Positions 36,728-49,221 of a stretch of 64,000 nucleotides of DNA are shown piece by piece. The notes below the pieces were generated by a model, which made no database searches, was not told the DNA's origin, and saw only the letters and a list, made by a program, of their open reading frames with translations. Source of the stretch: Symbiodinium natans (Eukaryota > Sar > Dinophyceae > Suessiales > Symbiodiniaceae); the NCBI GenBank assembly GCA_905221605.1, contig CAJNDS010000722.1, positions 1-64,000 of the forward strand. The letters are read 5' to 3'. The position numbers were made by a program, and so were the translations under genes. The first letter of the stretch is position 1. Every line of letters begins with the position of its first letter.

Positions 36728-38690
36728 CAAGAGATCACACAAAAAACCCAGCTCTTTCCCAACCAGGCAAGCTGATACCAGGGCTCGAGAAAGAAAACGC
36801 GTGTAGAAGCTCAACGCCGCAAACAACCAGAAGACAACAAGCTTGCATGCTGCACAGAAGACCGAAAGAACCCGCTTTGCTGCACACACGTGCGGATGCA
36901 CGGCAGATGAACCGCGAATTTAGGGCTGCACCCCACGTGGACCTGACATGCAACTCCGCCTCAGGCTCTTGAGGTGTTTGAGGTGTTTCCGCACCAGGTC
37001 CAGGCTGTTCTGGGTCCTTGCGATATGGGGCACGCAAAGCTGACGACAAAGTTCGACAAAAGGCTTGGTAGCAGCACCATTGCAATTTGTGTCAAAAGCA
37101 AGCTGCGAAAAGCAAATATGTTCCCTATGGCTGAACTAGATCCTCCTCGAAGAGCTCTGGAAGTGCGGCCGCCTGGAATCATGGCAAGAATCGGCAAGAC
37201 AAAAGCACCATATGGACACAACATGACACAATGCGAAATAGATTGGAAAAATGTTCGCCGGTCCGAGACGCTGAGGCGGCTACGACATCGGCCCGGCACC
37301 ATGCATCCAGCACAGACAGGAAGGTGTAGTTCCTTCGAGACAAGTGATAGTCTTGTGAAAGCTGCAAAAGAAGAGAATCTCATACGGACAAGGGCTCGCG
37401 GTGGCTGTTGGAGGTCGAGAAACGCAGGCTCGAAACCTCCGAGGAAAGGGCCAAACACCGAAGAAGATGCAGGTGCTGTGGTACAGCAACCTTCAGGAAA
37501 CGTTCGGAACTTCAGGCAGTCAGCAGAACTGGCCCATGCACGGAGGCACGCTTCTACCCTGCACGTGCTTGCAAAGTCCTCACACCGAGCGGTTGGCAGT
37601 TCAGGCAGCTGCAGCTTGGCCAGATCATCCTGGAACCTGAAGTCAGGCAGCCGGGCCTTTCTTCTTGGCAACAGCACTCTGGCTTCAGTTTGCAAAGGAT
37701 CAAACAACCCCATCTCTTGGGTAAATCGAGGCGAGCTGCCATAGCACGGAATACACCTAGGCTGACTAGGCATCAGATTCGGCAGGTGGCAGTTCGTGGC
37801 ATGGTATGGGCAATCTATGGGTCTAGGCTCCACACATAAGCTGCCATCGGTCCCCCTCGGCCCACGAGGAACAAAATGTAGGTGTATCGCCTGGCAACAG
37901 AAGATACATGACTGTTCCAGATATGCTGGTATGCTCCAGCTGCAGCTTTCAACGGCTCAGTTTCACGCCAGTGCTCGCTGACAGAAGTCCGTTCCGACAT
38001 CCACCTCCGCAGCTGCAAAGCATACTTTGAAGAGCTACAGGGGACGGGGGTTAGCTATGACTGACAGATGTTGTTCACGCTAAAATGTTCTCAATGGTTT
38101 GTTGCTGCTGTTGCCGATGTCTTTTCGTTGGCGGCGATAGCCTTCGGAAAGTCTCAGCGTTGCTCTTGCTAGTGCTGATGGGTTCCAACACTGATGCGAA
38201 AGACGTATTCGTAGCGAGTATTCGTTTACGATGCACACATGCCACGATGGTTCGAGTTCGTGCAACAAGCGATCTCATCCATGACGCATGCTCAAAACGA
38301 TTGCGTTACGTTCGTGGTTTCCTGAGCAGGCCACAACACTGATGCCAAAATGTGCCTGCGGGGCATCTGTTGGAGCAGACGTGCATCAAGCAACCCCAAT
38401 GTACCCACGAAGACACGAAGTCAGTGGGAAACCCCCCACGTGAGAGCGCAGTGTCTCACAAGACACACAGTCAAGATCCAATAAGCCTCAAGCGTAGCTC
38501 CACAAAAGCTCTGTCAAAGAAACAATGTACTAAAGCAGATGAAAAGGAAAGACTCATTACGCTACCTACTACGCTTGCTTTCGTTAGCATCCTCTGCTGT
38601 GCCACAGCACTCTCGCCTGGACCAAGCAGCCTGCCGCCCGACAACCCGTGACAACTCGCGACGAGCTAGGAGTGGCACCTCCGGGCAACG
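36728..38690. other. Anonymous sequence with long unassigned ORFs
   Basis: A 290-codon minus-strand ORF (37833-36961) and a 256-codon plus-strand ORF (36974-37744) overlap almost completely. Neither shows a motif, and their mutual overlap suggests a stop-poor stretch rather than a gene. Confidence 0.35.
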
Positions 38691-38699
38691 GCCGTGAAC

Positions 38700-38850
38700 A
38701 GTGTCCACAAAAGTCTCCACAAGCATATTCACAAGAGTCTCAAAAGAAGCTTCACAAGAATCCCGACAAAAGCTCCATCAGAGTCTCCACAACAAGATCT
38801 CCACAAGAGTCTTCACAACAAGAGTACCAAGAAGAGTCCACACCCCCATG
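38700..38850. repeat. Degenerate short tandem repeat (GTCTCCACAA type)
   Basis: Irregular copies of AGTCTCCACAA and CACAAGAGTCT with variable spacing. Confidence 0.6.
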
Positions 38851-38904
38851 TGGAGGCGCCGGCAGCTCGAAGAGGAGTCCCAGCGTTCCCACACAGCCCA
38901 GCCC

Positions 38905-39375
38905 TCACTGAGTTTCTTGGAAAACATCTTTAGGTGCTTTAGCTGCGCTGCTCGAGACTGGTTGATTTCCATCTAAGCTCGCGGGCGGTAGCGAAGGAGG
39001 GCGGCATAGCTCACTCCAGCCGCCAGGTGGTGGAGAAGAAAGCCCTGAAGTACAAAGTAACTCCTGAAATGCTTCACGATTGCTTAACAACTCGTTCGCC
39101 TGAAAAAGAATAGTGGAAGGATCTCGGATTCCGGGAAGAGCCTCAGACTTGGCAAAGCCGCGCACAAGGAACCGCACCAGCATTGCCACTGCCGTGACAA
39201 TGAGCACCACACAGAGCACTGCTAGGAGAAGAATCCAACAGACACCGCAACGACAATTGGCATCTGGATGCCTTGCTGTCCAGTCCGCCGCCCATGAAGC
39301 CACTGCAATTGAGATCCTGCAGAGAGAGTGCGTTGCAGGTCCTGCATCTGTCATTTTTGTCCATTCTATGTACAT
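38905..39375 (-). CDS. Possible exon of a single-span membrane protein
   Basis: The minus-strand frame is open from 39432. The first ATG is near 39375 (MYIEWTKMTDAGPATHSLCR). It encodes about 155 residues ending in DVFQETQ. A strongly hydrophobic helix (WILLLAVLCVVLIVTAVAML) is followed by VRFLVRG, a basic flank, so one transmembrane segment is likely. The rest (FQANELLSNREAFQELLCTS) has a helical texture, and the C-terminus is Pro/Ser-rich. I do not recognise the family. The plus strand is also open across part of this stretch, so the call is tentative. Confidence 0.3.
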   Translation of the reverse strand: MYIEWTKMTDAGPATHSLCRISIAVASWAADWTARHPDANCRCGVCWILLLAVLCVVLIVTAVAMLVRFLVRGFAKSEALPGIRDPSTILFQANELLSNREAFQELLCTSGLSSPPPGGWSELCRPPSLPPASLDGNQPVSSSAAKAPKDVFQETQ

Positions 39376-39432
39376 TGATGTTGATGCCAAAGTTGTTGTT
39401 TGGGCAGCGCCTCGAAGAAACTCACGATCCAA

Positions 39433-42400
39433 TGTCCGAACGCCATGCTAAACAGTACCTGCCACGAGCATGCAGCCCGCACGTTCACCGCACCCTCACC
39501 ATGCCTGATGATGCGAAGTGAAGTCCAAGAGAAGGTCCTGTGACAGCACTGCGCATTGACAAGGTCACTGTTAGCGCAGCACCTACTGACTCAAAGTAGA
39601 TTTGATGCAGTGCGCTTTCGATTGTCTCTCTACGACCTTCACAACACTGGGCGATGTCACATGCCACATGTCCTTCTCACTTTCACTACGTAAAATTGCC
39701 AACTACCAAGATGAAAGCTGGAACAGGGTCTTGCGAAAGGCAGCAGTGGGCCGATATCAGCCCGGCGGCACCGACCTGGGGCTCAGAGAACACTACCACT
39801 ATCACACGATTCGACAGAAGCAGTCTGTAAATGTGCAAAATAGCTTTGCCAGACGATGCCGTACGGGCCATAACGCAAGCATCCCTCGGGCACAGGCCAG
39901 GCTCAAAAGGCAGAAGAGCTGGCTACGGCAGAGTCGCCTCACGTAAACCTCAGCAGAGGTCAAGTCATGCCAAGTTCAACATGTTTACCACCTCGACGAG
40001 CCGAAAGCCCCTCTGCGCGGACCCACACTCCGTGTGGCGTTTACATGCGTTCACTGTGGGTTCCACGGAGCGCTGTCTCTGCCCACCATGCTTCGCCTCC
40101 ACAGACATTTTTCCACTGTGCTTGCACCACTGAATACCACTGTCATGGGACTGTTGCGACTGCCAAGAAGGAAGCATCTTGGGTTCCACCTGTGGATCAT
40201 TGACCATCATGCCTTGGGTTCACTTCGCGCATCACATGGGATATGGCCTCTCGCATCCCTCCTACAATTCGGAGATCAGCAAAGCTGGCGCAATCATGTC
40301 TGAGCTATGGCAACTACGTATGCGATGTTGCGGAGCTTGGCTATGAAAGCGCAACCCCAACATTGCAGTTGTGTTTAGGACTGCGCTTGCATCGCAAAGC
40401 ACGATGTGCCAACACAGTCGCGCTCGAGCGCGCCAGCCGGAACAGCCATCGCAAAGTGGCAGAGACTCCAAAAAACGACCTCAACTACTAAATGCACTGC
40501 ACTACTACATTGACTTGCCGTGCTATTTCTCCCAGTAGGCTAGGTTGTCCTGTGCAATCCAGTCCAAGCTGCCCAAACAAGGCAGTGTCCCACGACAGCT
40601 CCTTCGCTATACAGCCTGCGCGCAGACGCAAATGTGGCAAGCTTAACTTGCAAGGAAAGACGAATGTATATTGAAGCGCTGACTCGCTGCGATCGCGCCC
40701 GTTTCACGAGCGAACTTGCTTGCACTACACTCACGATCTTGGACAGGTATCACAATCATGATCGAGCACAATCATCGCACAAAACGAGCCTGCTGCTGGT
40801 GACCTGGTCAACAAGTGTGCCATAAGTTGCCAAGGAACTCAAGGAACCATGGGCATTGCGGGGACGACCACATGACAAATTAGCAAGCCCGGGCAAGTCA
40901 AATCTTGTTAACACACATCATTGTCACTGTATTTGCACGCACAGTGCAAGACACACCCGCAAGACCACAAGATAAGCTTGGGACATAGGACGTCATGATC
41001 AGTTCTTGCCTTGGCAACATGCATGTCATGATTAAAGCCTACAATGGTCAAACGAGGGCAACACGCAAACTCATCATGCTTCCCTGCTTGTTACAAGTCT
41101 TGTCACCCAACACAAGTGCAGTCGAGCATCTTGCAGTCGGTAAGCAAACCTGCCAGTTAAAGCCACCTGTCGGCATCGTTGAAAAAACAAACATGTCAAG
41201 AACTGGGCGCAGCTTTGAATGCATTGCCGAATTTCTCTCTCTCTCTCTCTCTCGTTAGGTGCGCTCACTCCAACATGTCGAGAATCTTGTACATACTTAT
41301 TCAAGCCTCGTGCTGGCCAGCTCTCAGCAGCAATAACCGCAGCCAGGCGATCTTGCGGTGGACTGGGTTGCTGGAAAGGCGAATCCTCACTTATCCGTGC
41401 CCTTTGCATGGTGCCATCGCATCTCTGATGGCGGACGAATCTGCAGCACGAGAAAGACCGGCTGCCGAGACGAGCTGCTGTGGACAGCCAAGAAGGGATG
41501 CTGATGTCAGGTTCACGATACCAATCCTCAGTGCAACGCAAAGAAACAAATGCACATGTCCCGACAACACATCCAACTTCCTATAAACTAAGCGTCTGGG
41601 AATTGCTTGTCCGGGTGCTCGCTGTCCTGCCCAACACTGGAAAGTTTGATTGTAGGCCAGGTCACTTGAGGAAACGCTCTTAGGCATCACCAAGTTCAAG
41701 GATCGACGAAAGCTGGTCACAGATAGGACACCGTGGAAGCTCCAGCTCTAGGCTGGGAGGATGACACAACTGCGATGTCCAACTGTGATGTGGCCTTCGC
41801 CCGATCCTTTTCGCACCGTCGGAGAAGCTCCTGCAATACAACTCGTGTAGAACATTCGCGACGACGCACGTGCAAAGATTCGGGTTCGCTTATCATCCAG
41901 GCACGTCGACGCCTCGAACTTGCGGTTGAGCTCGCGCAATTCGGAGTCAGTTGGTTGCTCCTGCCGTCAGACGCTCAACACAACAGCTACAACGCACGCT
42001 GAAGGCCTCAGAGATATGAAAATGTGCTATGCGTGCATCAATTTGTCCTGCCCCACGTTTGGGTTGCCAGCCGGATGAGGATTAGCCATGGCGAATGACA
42101 AGACTTGAGCCGAAAACGACAGCAACACAAAGCAACACATGCCACTTTAGGCTCCAAGACACCGTTGGTTGCCGGAAACGTCCTCCGGAACTCCGCATGG
42201 AAACTTTCAGAGCCTTTGCACAAAATCACTCCCCAATGACATGGACGCTTTCAAGGAGAACGGAAAACGTACTTTATCCTGGCTGCTGCCTCGGCTCTCG
42301 CTTTCATGTCTCCGCGCACAAAAAACGGTGAAGGGACCCTAACCCTTTAAACCCCCAAAACCCTGAACACTAAATCTCACATTTGCCCCAGGACCGACTC

Positions 42401-42940
42401 CTTGGGTTTTCACGGTTTACAAAGCTCAGAGTTCTTTGGGGGCAACTGACTGAAGAATTTTCGTGAGCAGGTTGACACTTTAGGCGGTATGTCTGGAAGT
42501 CGCTGTAAGCCTGAGTGGCATAGGGTATGTAGGGTTTTGTCATGCCTTCTTGGCTCAGACAGAGAGTCGGCTTTGAGGATCCCCGTAACTTCGTCCCAAA
42601 CAAGAGAACTGAAGCGACTGCAACAAACTCCACTAAACTGCCAGTTCTTACCCGAAACCCTAAAAACCCTAAACCCTTACACCCCCCACCCCGCACCCCT
42701 CCCCAAGGCACCTCCCTACCCCAAGCCTAACTTCAGAACACTGAGCCCTACTCGGAGCATCAGTGCACTTCGTAACCCTGGTATAACTGTACGTTTAACC
42801 CAATTGTAACCCTCTGAGGGTACTTGAGGGGCTTCTGAGTGGGCTATATAATGGGTCCGGAATTAATTTAAGTATTTGTTTTGTGTTTTCCCGAAAGCAT
42901 CGCGAAAGGTTCTTCCTTGCGGAGCCCTCTGACCCAACAA
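39433..42940. other. Anonymous sequence, no supported gene
   Basis: Short ORFs without motifs. A (CT)n run lies at 41235-41253. Isolated CCCTAAA-like words occur near 42340-42365 and 42655-42680. Confidence 0.45.
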
Positions 42941-42944
42941 CATA

Positions 42945-43205
42945 GACTGAAGTGCATGGAGTCAAGTGCATAGAGTTAAGTACATAAAGTGAAGTGCATA
43001 GAGTTAAGTGCATAGAGTGAAGTGCATAGAGTGAAGTGCATTGAGTGAAGTGCATAGAGTGAAGTGCATAGAGTCAAGTGCATAAAGTTAAGTGCATAGA
43101 GTCAAGTGCATAGAGTTAAGTACATAGAGTGAAGTGCATAGAGTCACGTGTATAGAGTGAAGTGCTCAAAGTCAAGTGCATAGAGTCAAGTGCATAAAGT
43201 AGAAT
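42945..43205. repeat. 14-bp tandem repeat (AGTGCATAGAGTGA)
   Basis: About eighteen units of AGTGCATAGAGTGA with variants AGTTAAGTGC, AGTACATAAAG and AGTCAAGTGC. Its reverse-complement type appears at 45445-45545. Confidence 0.9.
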
Positions 43206-43336
43206 TCACAATTTTAGTACAATTTCATAGAATTACGAGATGTTAGTAGAATTTAGCCTTCGTACCCAGTCCTACATTTCTCAATTGCAATTACTCTTTT
43301 TAAGGCGGCGGGCTGGGTTGACGTCGTCAATCGGGA

Positions 43337-43690
43337 TTGCAACCCTCTGCAGGTTTCGGCGTGGTCGCGGTGCTGAAACCATCGTTTTTTTGCGTTTCTT
43401 GCTGTGCGCGGACAACCCTCTGCCGGTTTCGGCGTGGTCGCGGTGCTAAAACCGTCGTTTTTTGACGTTTCTTGCTTTGCGCGGACAACCCTCTGCAGGT
43501 TTCGGCGTGGTCGCGGTGCAAAAACTATCGTTTTTTGCACATTTTTCGTGCGCGCGTCAACCCTCTGCGGGTTTCGGCGTGGTCGCGGCGCCAAAACCGT
43601 CGTGTTTGACATACAAACACAACCCCTGTGCGGGTTTCGGCGTGGTCGCGGTGCCAAAACCGTCGTGTTCTTGCGTTCTTTGACATGCCA
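43337..43690. repeat. 72-bp minisatellite, five units
   Basis: Units start near 43340, 43412, 43485, 43557 and 43620. Each contains CAACCCTCTGC, GGTTTCGGCGTGGTCGCGGT and AAAACCGTCGT. Last-unit words run up to the start of the ORF at 43685. Confidence 0.92.
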
Positions 43691-43975
43691 ACGTTGTTGA
43701 CCATGGCCAGTGCGGGTTTCGAGTTCAGTGTCGACGAAGTCGGGGAAGCCGTTGCGGCCAAGCTTTGTGCATGCATAGGTGACTTTGCCTCAACAGCCAC
43801 AGGCATCAAAGTCGAGGCGGAAGAGTTGGGCAACGACGTCAAGTTCAAGGGGTTGACAGAGGTTGCAGTCAACCCTCTCCAGTACTGCCAACGACCGGAA
43901 CATGCGTTTTCGCGATGGGAGCTGCTGGAAAGTCTTCGATGCAATCGAATCAAGCCGACTACCTGCCTCCGCTGA
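43685..43975 (+). CDS. Hypothetical ORF after the 72-bp minisatellite
   Basis: A 96-residue ORF (MPTLLTMASAGFEFSVDEVG...) whose middle (ASTATGIKVEAEELGNDVKF and KGLTEVAVNPLQYC) has a balanced composition unlike the repeats around it. The +2 frame downstream (to 44136) reads LPPLKVLKLGSDLITLDHRS and SVWRYKEFQHEATHKV, which also looks protein-like. The gene may therefore continue after an intron or frameshift near 43915-43980. I cannot assign a family. No start context favours ATG 43685 over ATG 43703. Confidence 0.4.
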   Translation: MPTLLTMASAGFEFSVDEVGEAVAAKLCACIGDFASTATGIKVEAEELGNDVKFKGLTEVAVNPLQYCQRPEHAFSRWELLESLRCNRIKPTTCLR

Positions 43976-44136
43976 AAGTCTTGAAACTGGGAAGCGACCT
44001 CATAACCTTGGATCACCGAAGTGTGTGGCGCTATAAGGAATTCCAGCACGAAGCTACCCACAAAGTGACAGCTATGGCCAATGTATTTGAACTTTCTCCG
44101 CCCAAGCCTTCCATCGCCTGCAGAGGGACTCTGTAG

Positions 44137-44520
44137 CCGACGAGTTTCTGCGGAAGTACTACCATGTGCGACCTGACGTAAATTAAGCAAAACAGAGAAC
44201 AGCAAGCTTCATGGACCCTGGACAGCCATAGCTTGGCTGTTTCCAGGAGGTTTCTGTACTAAGACTCGATGGAAAATGCAGAGTGATTCATCGCTGCCAT
44301 TTCCACAAGGCATGGTGCTTGGCTGGTTTGTACGCACTTGAGTTGCCCTTTTTCTGAATCGATTCCAGGGGACTTGATTGACACGTACACAATTTTTCGC
44401 GTTGCAACCCGAGACATTTAGCTTGTCGTCAAGTCAGAACCTAGGTGCCTGTGCTCCCCCCCCGCCCCCAAAGCCCAAACTACCCCTAAACCAAACCCAT
44501 AACCTGCCGTAAGACCCAAA
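44137..44520. other. Anonymous spacer
   Basis: No ORF or repeat that I can support. Confidence 0.45.
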
Positions 44521-44650
44521 TATCGCGGGACTCGAATTCCTCGAAAACCTCGCAAATATCGTGGAACTCGAAGTCCGGTGCCTCGACAACCTCGCAAATA
44601 TGGCGGGGCTCGAATTCCGGGATGTCGAAACCGAAACAGCCCGGTTTTCC
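44521..44650. repeat. Minisatellite with CTCGCAAATATCGTGG, left part
   Basis: Several diverged copies of CTCGCAAATATCGTGGAACT + CGAATTCC. The same family reappears at 45555-45705, on the far side of the CTA microsatellite. Confidence 0.85.
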
Positions 44651-44689
44651 AGGATGCAAGTGCCCGGCCGTCTGATCCGTGGCGGCTAC

Positions 44690-45373
<684 letters not shown>

Positions 45374-45444
45374 TTTTGACTACAGAACAAGGAAAACAGA
45401 AACTAGTAGACGATTGGCCCGAAAGCATCGATTTGCCGTGCGTT

Positions 45445-45545
45445 GACTCTGTGCACTTCACTCTATGCACTCGAACTGTGTGCACTTGAACAACTGTATG
45501 CACTGACATGGTTGCATACTCTGTGCACTGCACTTCTCTGCATTT
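45445..45545. repeat. Inverted relative of the 14-bp repeat
   Basis: Words such as GTGCACTTCACTCTATGCAC are reverse complements of the AGTGCATAGAGTGAAGTGCA units of 42945-43205, here more diverged. Confidence 0.7.
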
Positions 45546-45554
45546 CAATTGCGT

Positions 45555-45705
45555 CTCGCAAATATCGTGGGACTCGAATTCGGGGGTGTCGATACCCTCG
45601 CAAATATCGAAACCATCGCAAACGTCGTGGAACTCGAACTCCTGCCTTGCAAATATCGTGGGACTCGAATTCCGGGACTCGAAAACCTCGCAACTATCGA
45701 AGCGC
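45555..45705. repeat. Minisatellite with CTCGCAAATATCGTGG, right part
   Basis: Four to five diverged copies of the same unit as 44521-44650, in the same orientation. Confidence 0.85.
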
Positions 45706-46359
45706 AGAGAGTCTGTGCCGAACCTCAAGCGAGGAGCTTCCAGCCCGGTCAAGCCCGAAGCAACCAAGACTGGAAGGAACAAGCTTCCGGCGGAGGAGCG
45801 CGGGCGGGCCAGACGCCGGCAGGGTGCAGGGCCGCCTTAGCGCAGCGGCGGAGTAAGCGAGATTACTCGCCTGAACTGGTCACTCCTCTTGATGATCTCC
45901 ATGAACAGGAGATGCGGCGAGAGCTTTTCATGAGAGCCGAAATTCGAACTGGCGCCCACGTCAAATTGGGGGCGGGGTCGGCCGAGCCCGCCAAGGAAGA
46001 AGGCAGTGGATGCCGCTAAGGCCCAGGGCCTAACGTCGCTCACGGACCCGGTGGCGGGCTCCGCCGCTGGAGTCGTCGCCAAAGGCAGGGCGGCGGTGAG
46101 TTTGGAGAAGAGCGACAGCTGTTTCTCCCAACTGGCCGCAAAGAGCCGCGGGCTCTTCTGTTTTCAGGGGCTTGCGGGTCGTGTCCAGGCCGCAGCACCC
46201 ACAGCACCCGTGAGCATTCCCACGCTGGCCGACACTGCCCACAGAGGAACGGCCAAAACGATTACCACACGTACGCCAGGCCGGCGTAACAAAGGTTCTA
46301 CGGTCAGTCGCGGCAATGCGCTCGCCTGCGGCACAAGCCATGTGCGCGGCTCTTGCTGA
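45706..46359 (+). other. GC-rich stretch with two consecutive weak ORFs
   Basis: The frame ending at 46019 reads RDYSPELVTPLDDLHEQEMR and RELFMRAEIRTGAHVKLGAG. A second frame (46006-46359) reads MDAAKAQGLTSLTDPVAGSA and continues without stops for 117 residues. GC content is clearly higher than in the flanks. The composition is compatible with coding, but no domain is recognisable and the minus strand is open as well. It may be part of a gene or of a retroelement. Confidence 0.25.
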
Positions 46360-46899
46360 GTCCGGTAGGGGTAGTTCCAGATAGGTCAGTAGCCGTAGCC
46401 GTGGCTTAGGACCGGTAGTACAGGGGAGGCCCACACACACGAAGCCAGAATTGCCTAGATTTTTCGACCCCAGATTTGGAGGTGACAGAATCACAGCTGC
46501 AAGCCTCACGCGCACACTGCCTTCTGCTTCTACTATCTGGCACACTTCCAGCGAATAGTCACGTGCTCTTCCCGCAACTGCACCCCTGCCCACTTACACG
46601 GCGTCACTAATTAAGATTAGAGGGGCACCTACTGTAGCTCTGGCGAAGTTGGCGTGACAAGCCTTGGCGGAGTCGGCGGAGTCCTCGCAAATTGCAATTT
46701 ACCAAAAGAGTGCCTGGAGTCCTAGGTTTCCCGATAACAAAACAATACAGCGACTCCGCCGTTCGCGGGCAGACTCACCACCTTGGTCCGTTTTGCTAAG
46801 ACTACAGGGGTGGAGGGCCTCCATCGCAGGAACTCGTCTCTTAGCACTTGCTGTGGATCTTCAAAACACAGCCAAGCCTCCCTCACTCCAACTCTTTTG

Positions 46900-47220
46900 A
46901 AAGAGGTTAAACCCAACCCAGCCCCTTTATAGCATGGTTAAACCCGCCCAAGCCCACCCCAAGCCCACCCGAAAGCTACCCTCAGCGCCTTCAAAAACAC
47001 GGTCAAACCCATCCAGCCCTCAAAGCACGGTCAAAACCACCCCAAAGCCATTCCACCTTCAAAACACGGCAAATCCACCCCACCCACTGCACCCCTTCCA
47101 AACAAGTCCAACTTACTCCAAGTTCCAAATCCACGCCAAACCCACCCCAAACCCACCCGCTATTCTCAGTCCCTTCAAAACATGGTCAAACCCACTCCAA
47201 ACCCACGTGCACAACTCTGT
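46900..47220. repeat. Degenerate repeat of AAACCCACCCC and AAAACACGGTCA words
   Basis: Irregular copies of TTCAAAACACGGTCAAACCC + ACCCCAA. Further copies occur at 47815-47945. Confidence 0.7.
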
Positions 47221-48509
47221 CGCTGGGAACATTGCCCTTTCCAAAATCTTCTTCTTCATTGAGCGTATGGCAACTTCACATTCGGGCTGCACACGCTCAA
47301 ATATCTTTGCTGTTCAAAGCCCAAGCCTCAAAAAACAACTAACAGGCCAGCATTGCCAGAACGAAGCCCAGTTACAGGCGACCGGGTTTTCAGGGCCGCA
47401 AAACAGAACTTTTCCAGAATGATCTCTACAGTTGCAGTTGGCAGCATTGACAAAGACAAGCATGCAGCTGCTTTGGACAAGCCTCCGCGCCCACGATTGC
47501 TTCTACAGGCTCAATTGAAGGGCCAAAAAACGGACCGTCTTGCAAAAATGGAGCCGCAAAGCACTTCCCCAGCGAATAGTTACGTGCTTTCCGCAACTGC
47601 ACTCCTGCCACTTACGTTGCTAATCAAGATTGGAGAGGCACCTAGAGCTCTGATGGAATTGACGTAACAAATCTCACAAGTTGGTTCTGCAAATTGCAAT
47701 TTGCCAATGTAAGCCCAGGTTTCCGGAATAACAAGCAATATTCCGAAACACAGCGACGTTCGCAGGTCACCACCTTCGTTTTGCTAAGACTCTACAGGGG
47801 GTGGAGAACCTTCATTACGCAGCCAAGCCCCAAGACCAGCAATCCCAGCCGTCAAAGCACGGTCAAAACCACTGGAGCCCCACCTTTAAAACACAGTCAA
47901 ACCCTTCACCACGCACGTCGAACCCACTCCAAACCCACCCGCGATTGACCAAAGTTGAGGCTCCAGTGCACAGACCACTACTACAGCAACTCTAGCATCT
48001 CTCAACCAAATTTGCAAAACTGAACATGCAAAATGAAGCCACAAGGTGGTACCGAGTTCTACTGCATCACGATGCACTTCATTTCATTTTGTCCCAGCCA
48101 AGAGACTTCAACCCAGAAGAGTGAACGTTTGTCGCGGCTTTGGGCGCAGCCCGCAAACAAGGCCACGTTGGTCTTCTTAGAGCTTGAAGCGTAACTTCTA
48201 TCCATAGAAAACACCAACAAACCTGCAGCTGAACTGGCGGGCCAGCAGCATTGCGAAGTCGAAGTTACGGAGAAGTTGGACAAACTCTGGCTTCACCAGC
48301 GGGCCTTCACAGCAGTGCACAGTGTACCAGACCAATGCCAATTTGGCAAAGTACCACTTGTGCCTTTGAGCAACGGTAGTTTCGAACATTAGCTCTTAGG
48401 TTGTTGTGCCGTCCACTTAGAGCACAGAGCGGACCCGAGAAGTCCGAAAACAGCGTGGCCAGCCTGCGTTTGCAAGACCAGTGACTGCAACTTTTCAAGA
48501 GTCGTAATA
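47221..48509. other. Anonymous sequence, no supported gene
   Basis: Apart from the repeat words near 47815-47945 and short ORFs, I see no supportable feature. Confidence 0.45.
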
Positions 48510-49184
48510 GCACGAGTCTGTGAAGGTCAGGAGCTTCCCTGCCTTTTCGCTCAATTTTGCTGCCCCTCATCTTGGTTTCAGATTCTCCAGGTTTTGGTGC
48601 AAGGCCTGAAGAAGGCAGAAGAGGAGAAAGAAGGGTGCAGAGTCAACAAGAACACTTGAAGATGCAACATGTTTTTTTTGAAATGGCTCGGTGGAAACTG
48701 CAGCTTGGAAAAGTTCAATGCTTTGAAACAAGTGTTTTTGAAAGCCTCTGACAGTGCCGTTTGGACAGAAATCAACTGCAGGACGAGACGAGTTCAACCG
48801 TGGTGTTGATTCGTTAAGGTTGCGCGCGACGCCCAAGCCAAACCACTTGAAAATTGCAAAGTGTATTTCCAGAATGTGAATAAGTGCGAGCGAAGCAAGC
48901 GAATCACCAGAGTAAATTCAACAAATTTAACTGATTAAGTGTTGATTTTGAGGGTTTTCAACATTTTTCGGAAACTTTAGAAATTTTGAAAATTCGTTGC
49001 ATGGTGCTGAATCCAGGGAAGAATTGCAACACGCAACCAAAAACGAAAGACAAGGAATTGAGGGCACCCCAGCCAGAAAAGCAGAGTTTCTTTTTTCTGT
49101 CCTTGAATTTGTGTTTGGGAAGTCAAATGGAAGGAAAACAAGCTCTCAAGTCGGTCTGGCCATGATGAGAGGTCAGTGTAATAT

Positions 49185-49221
<37 letters not shown>

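Noticed and set aside
36961-37833. 290-codon minus-strand ORF as a gene
   Set aside because: A 256-codon plus-strand ORF covers the same bases and neither has a motif.
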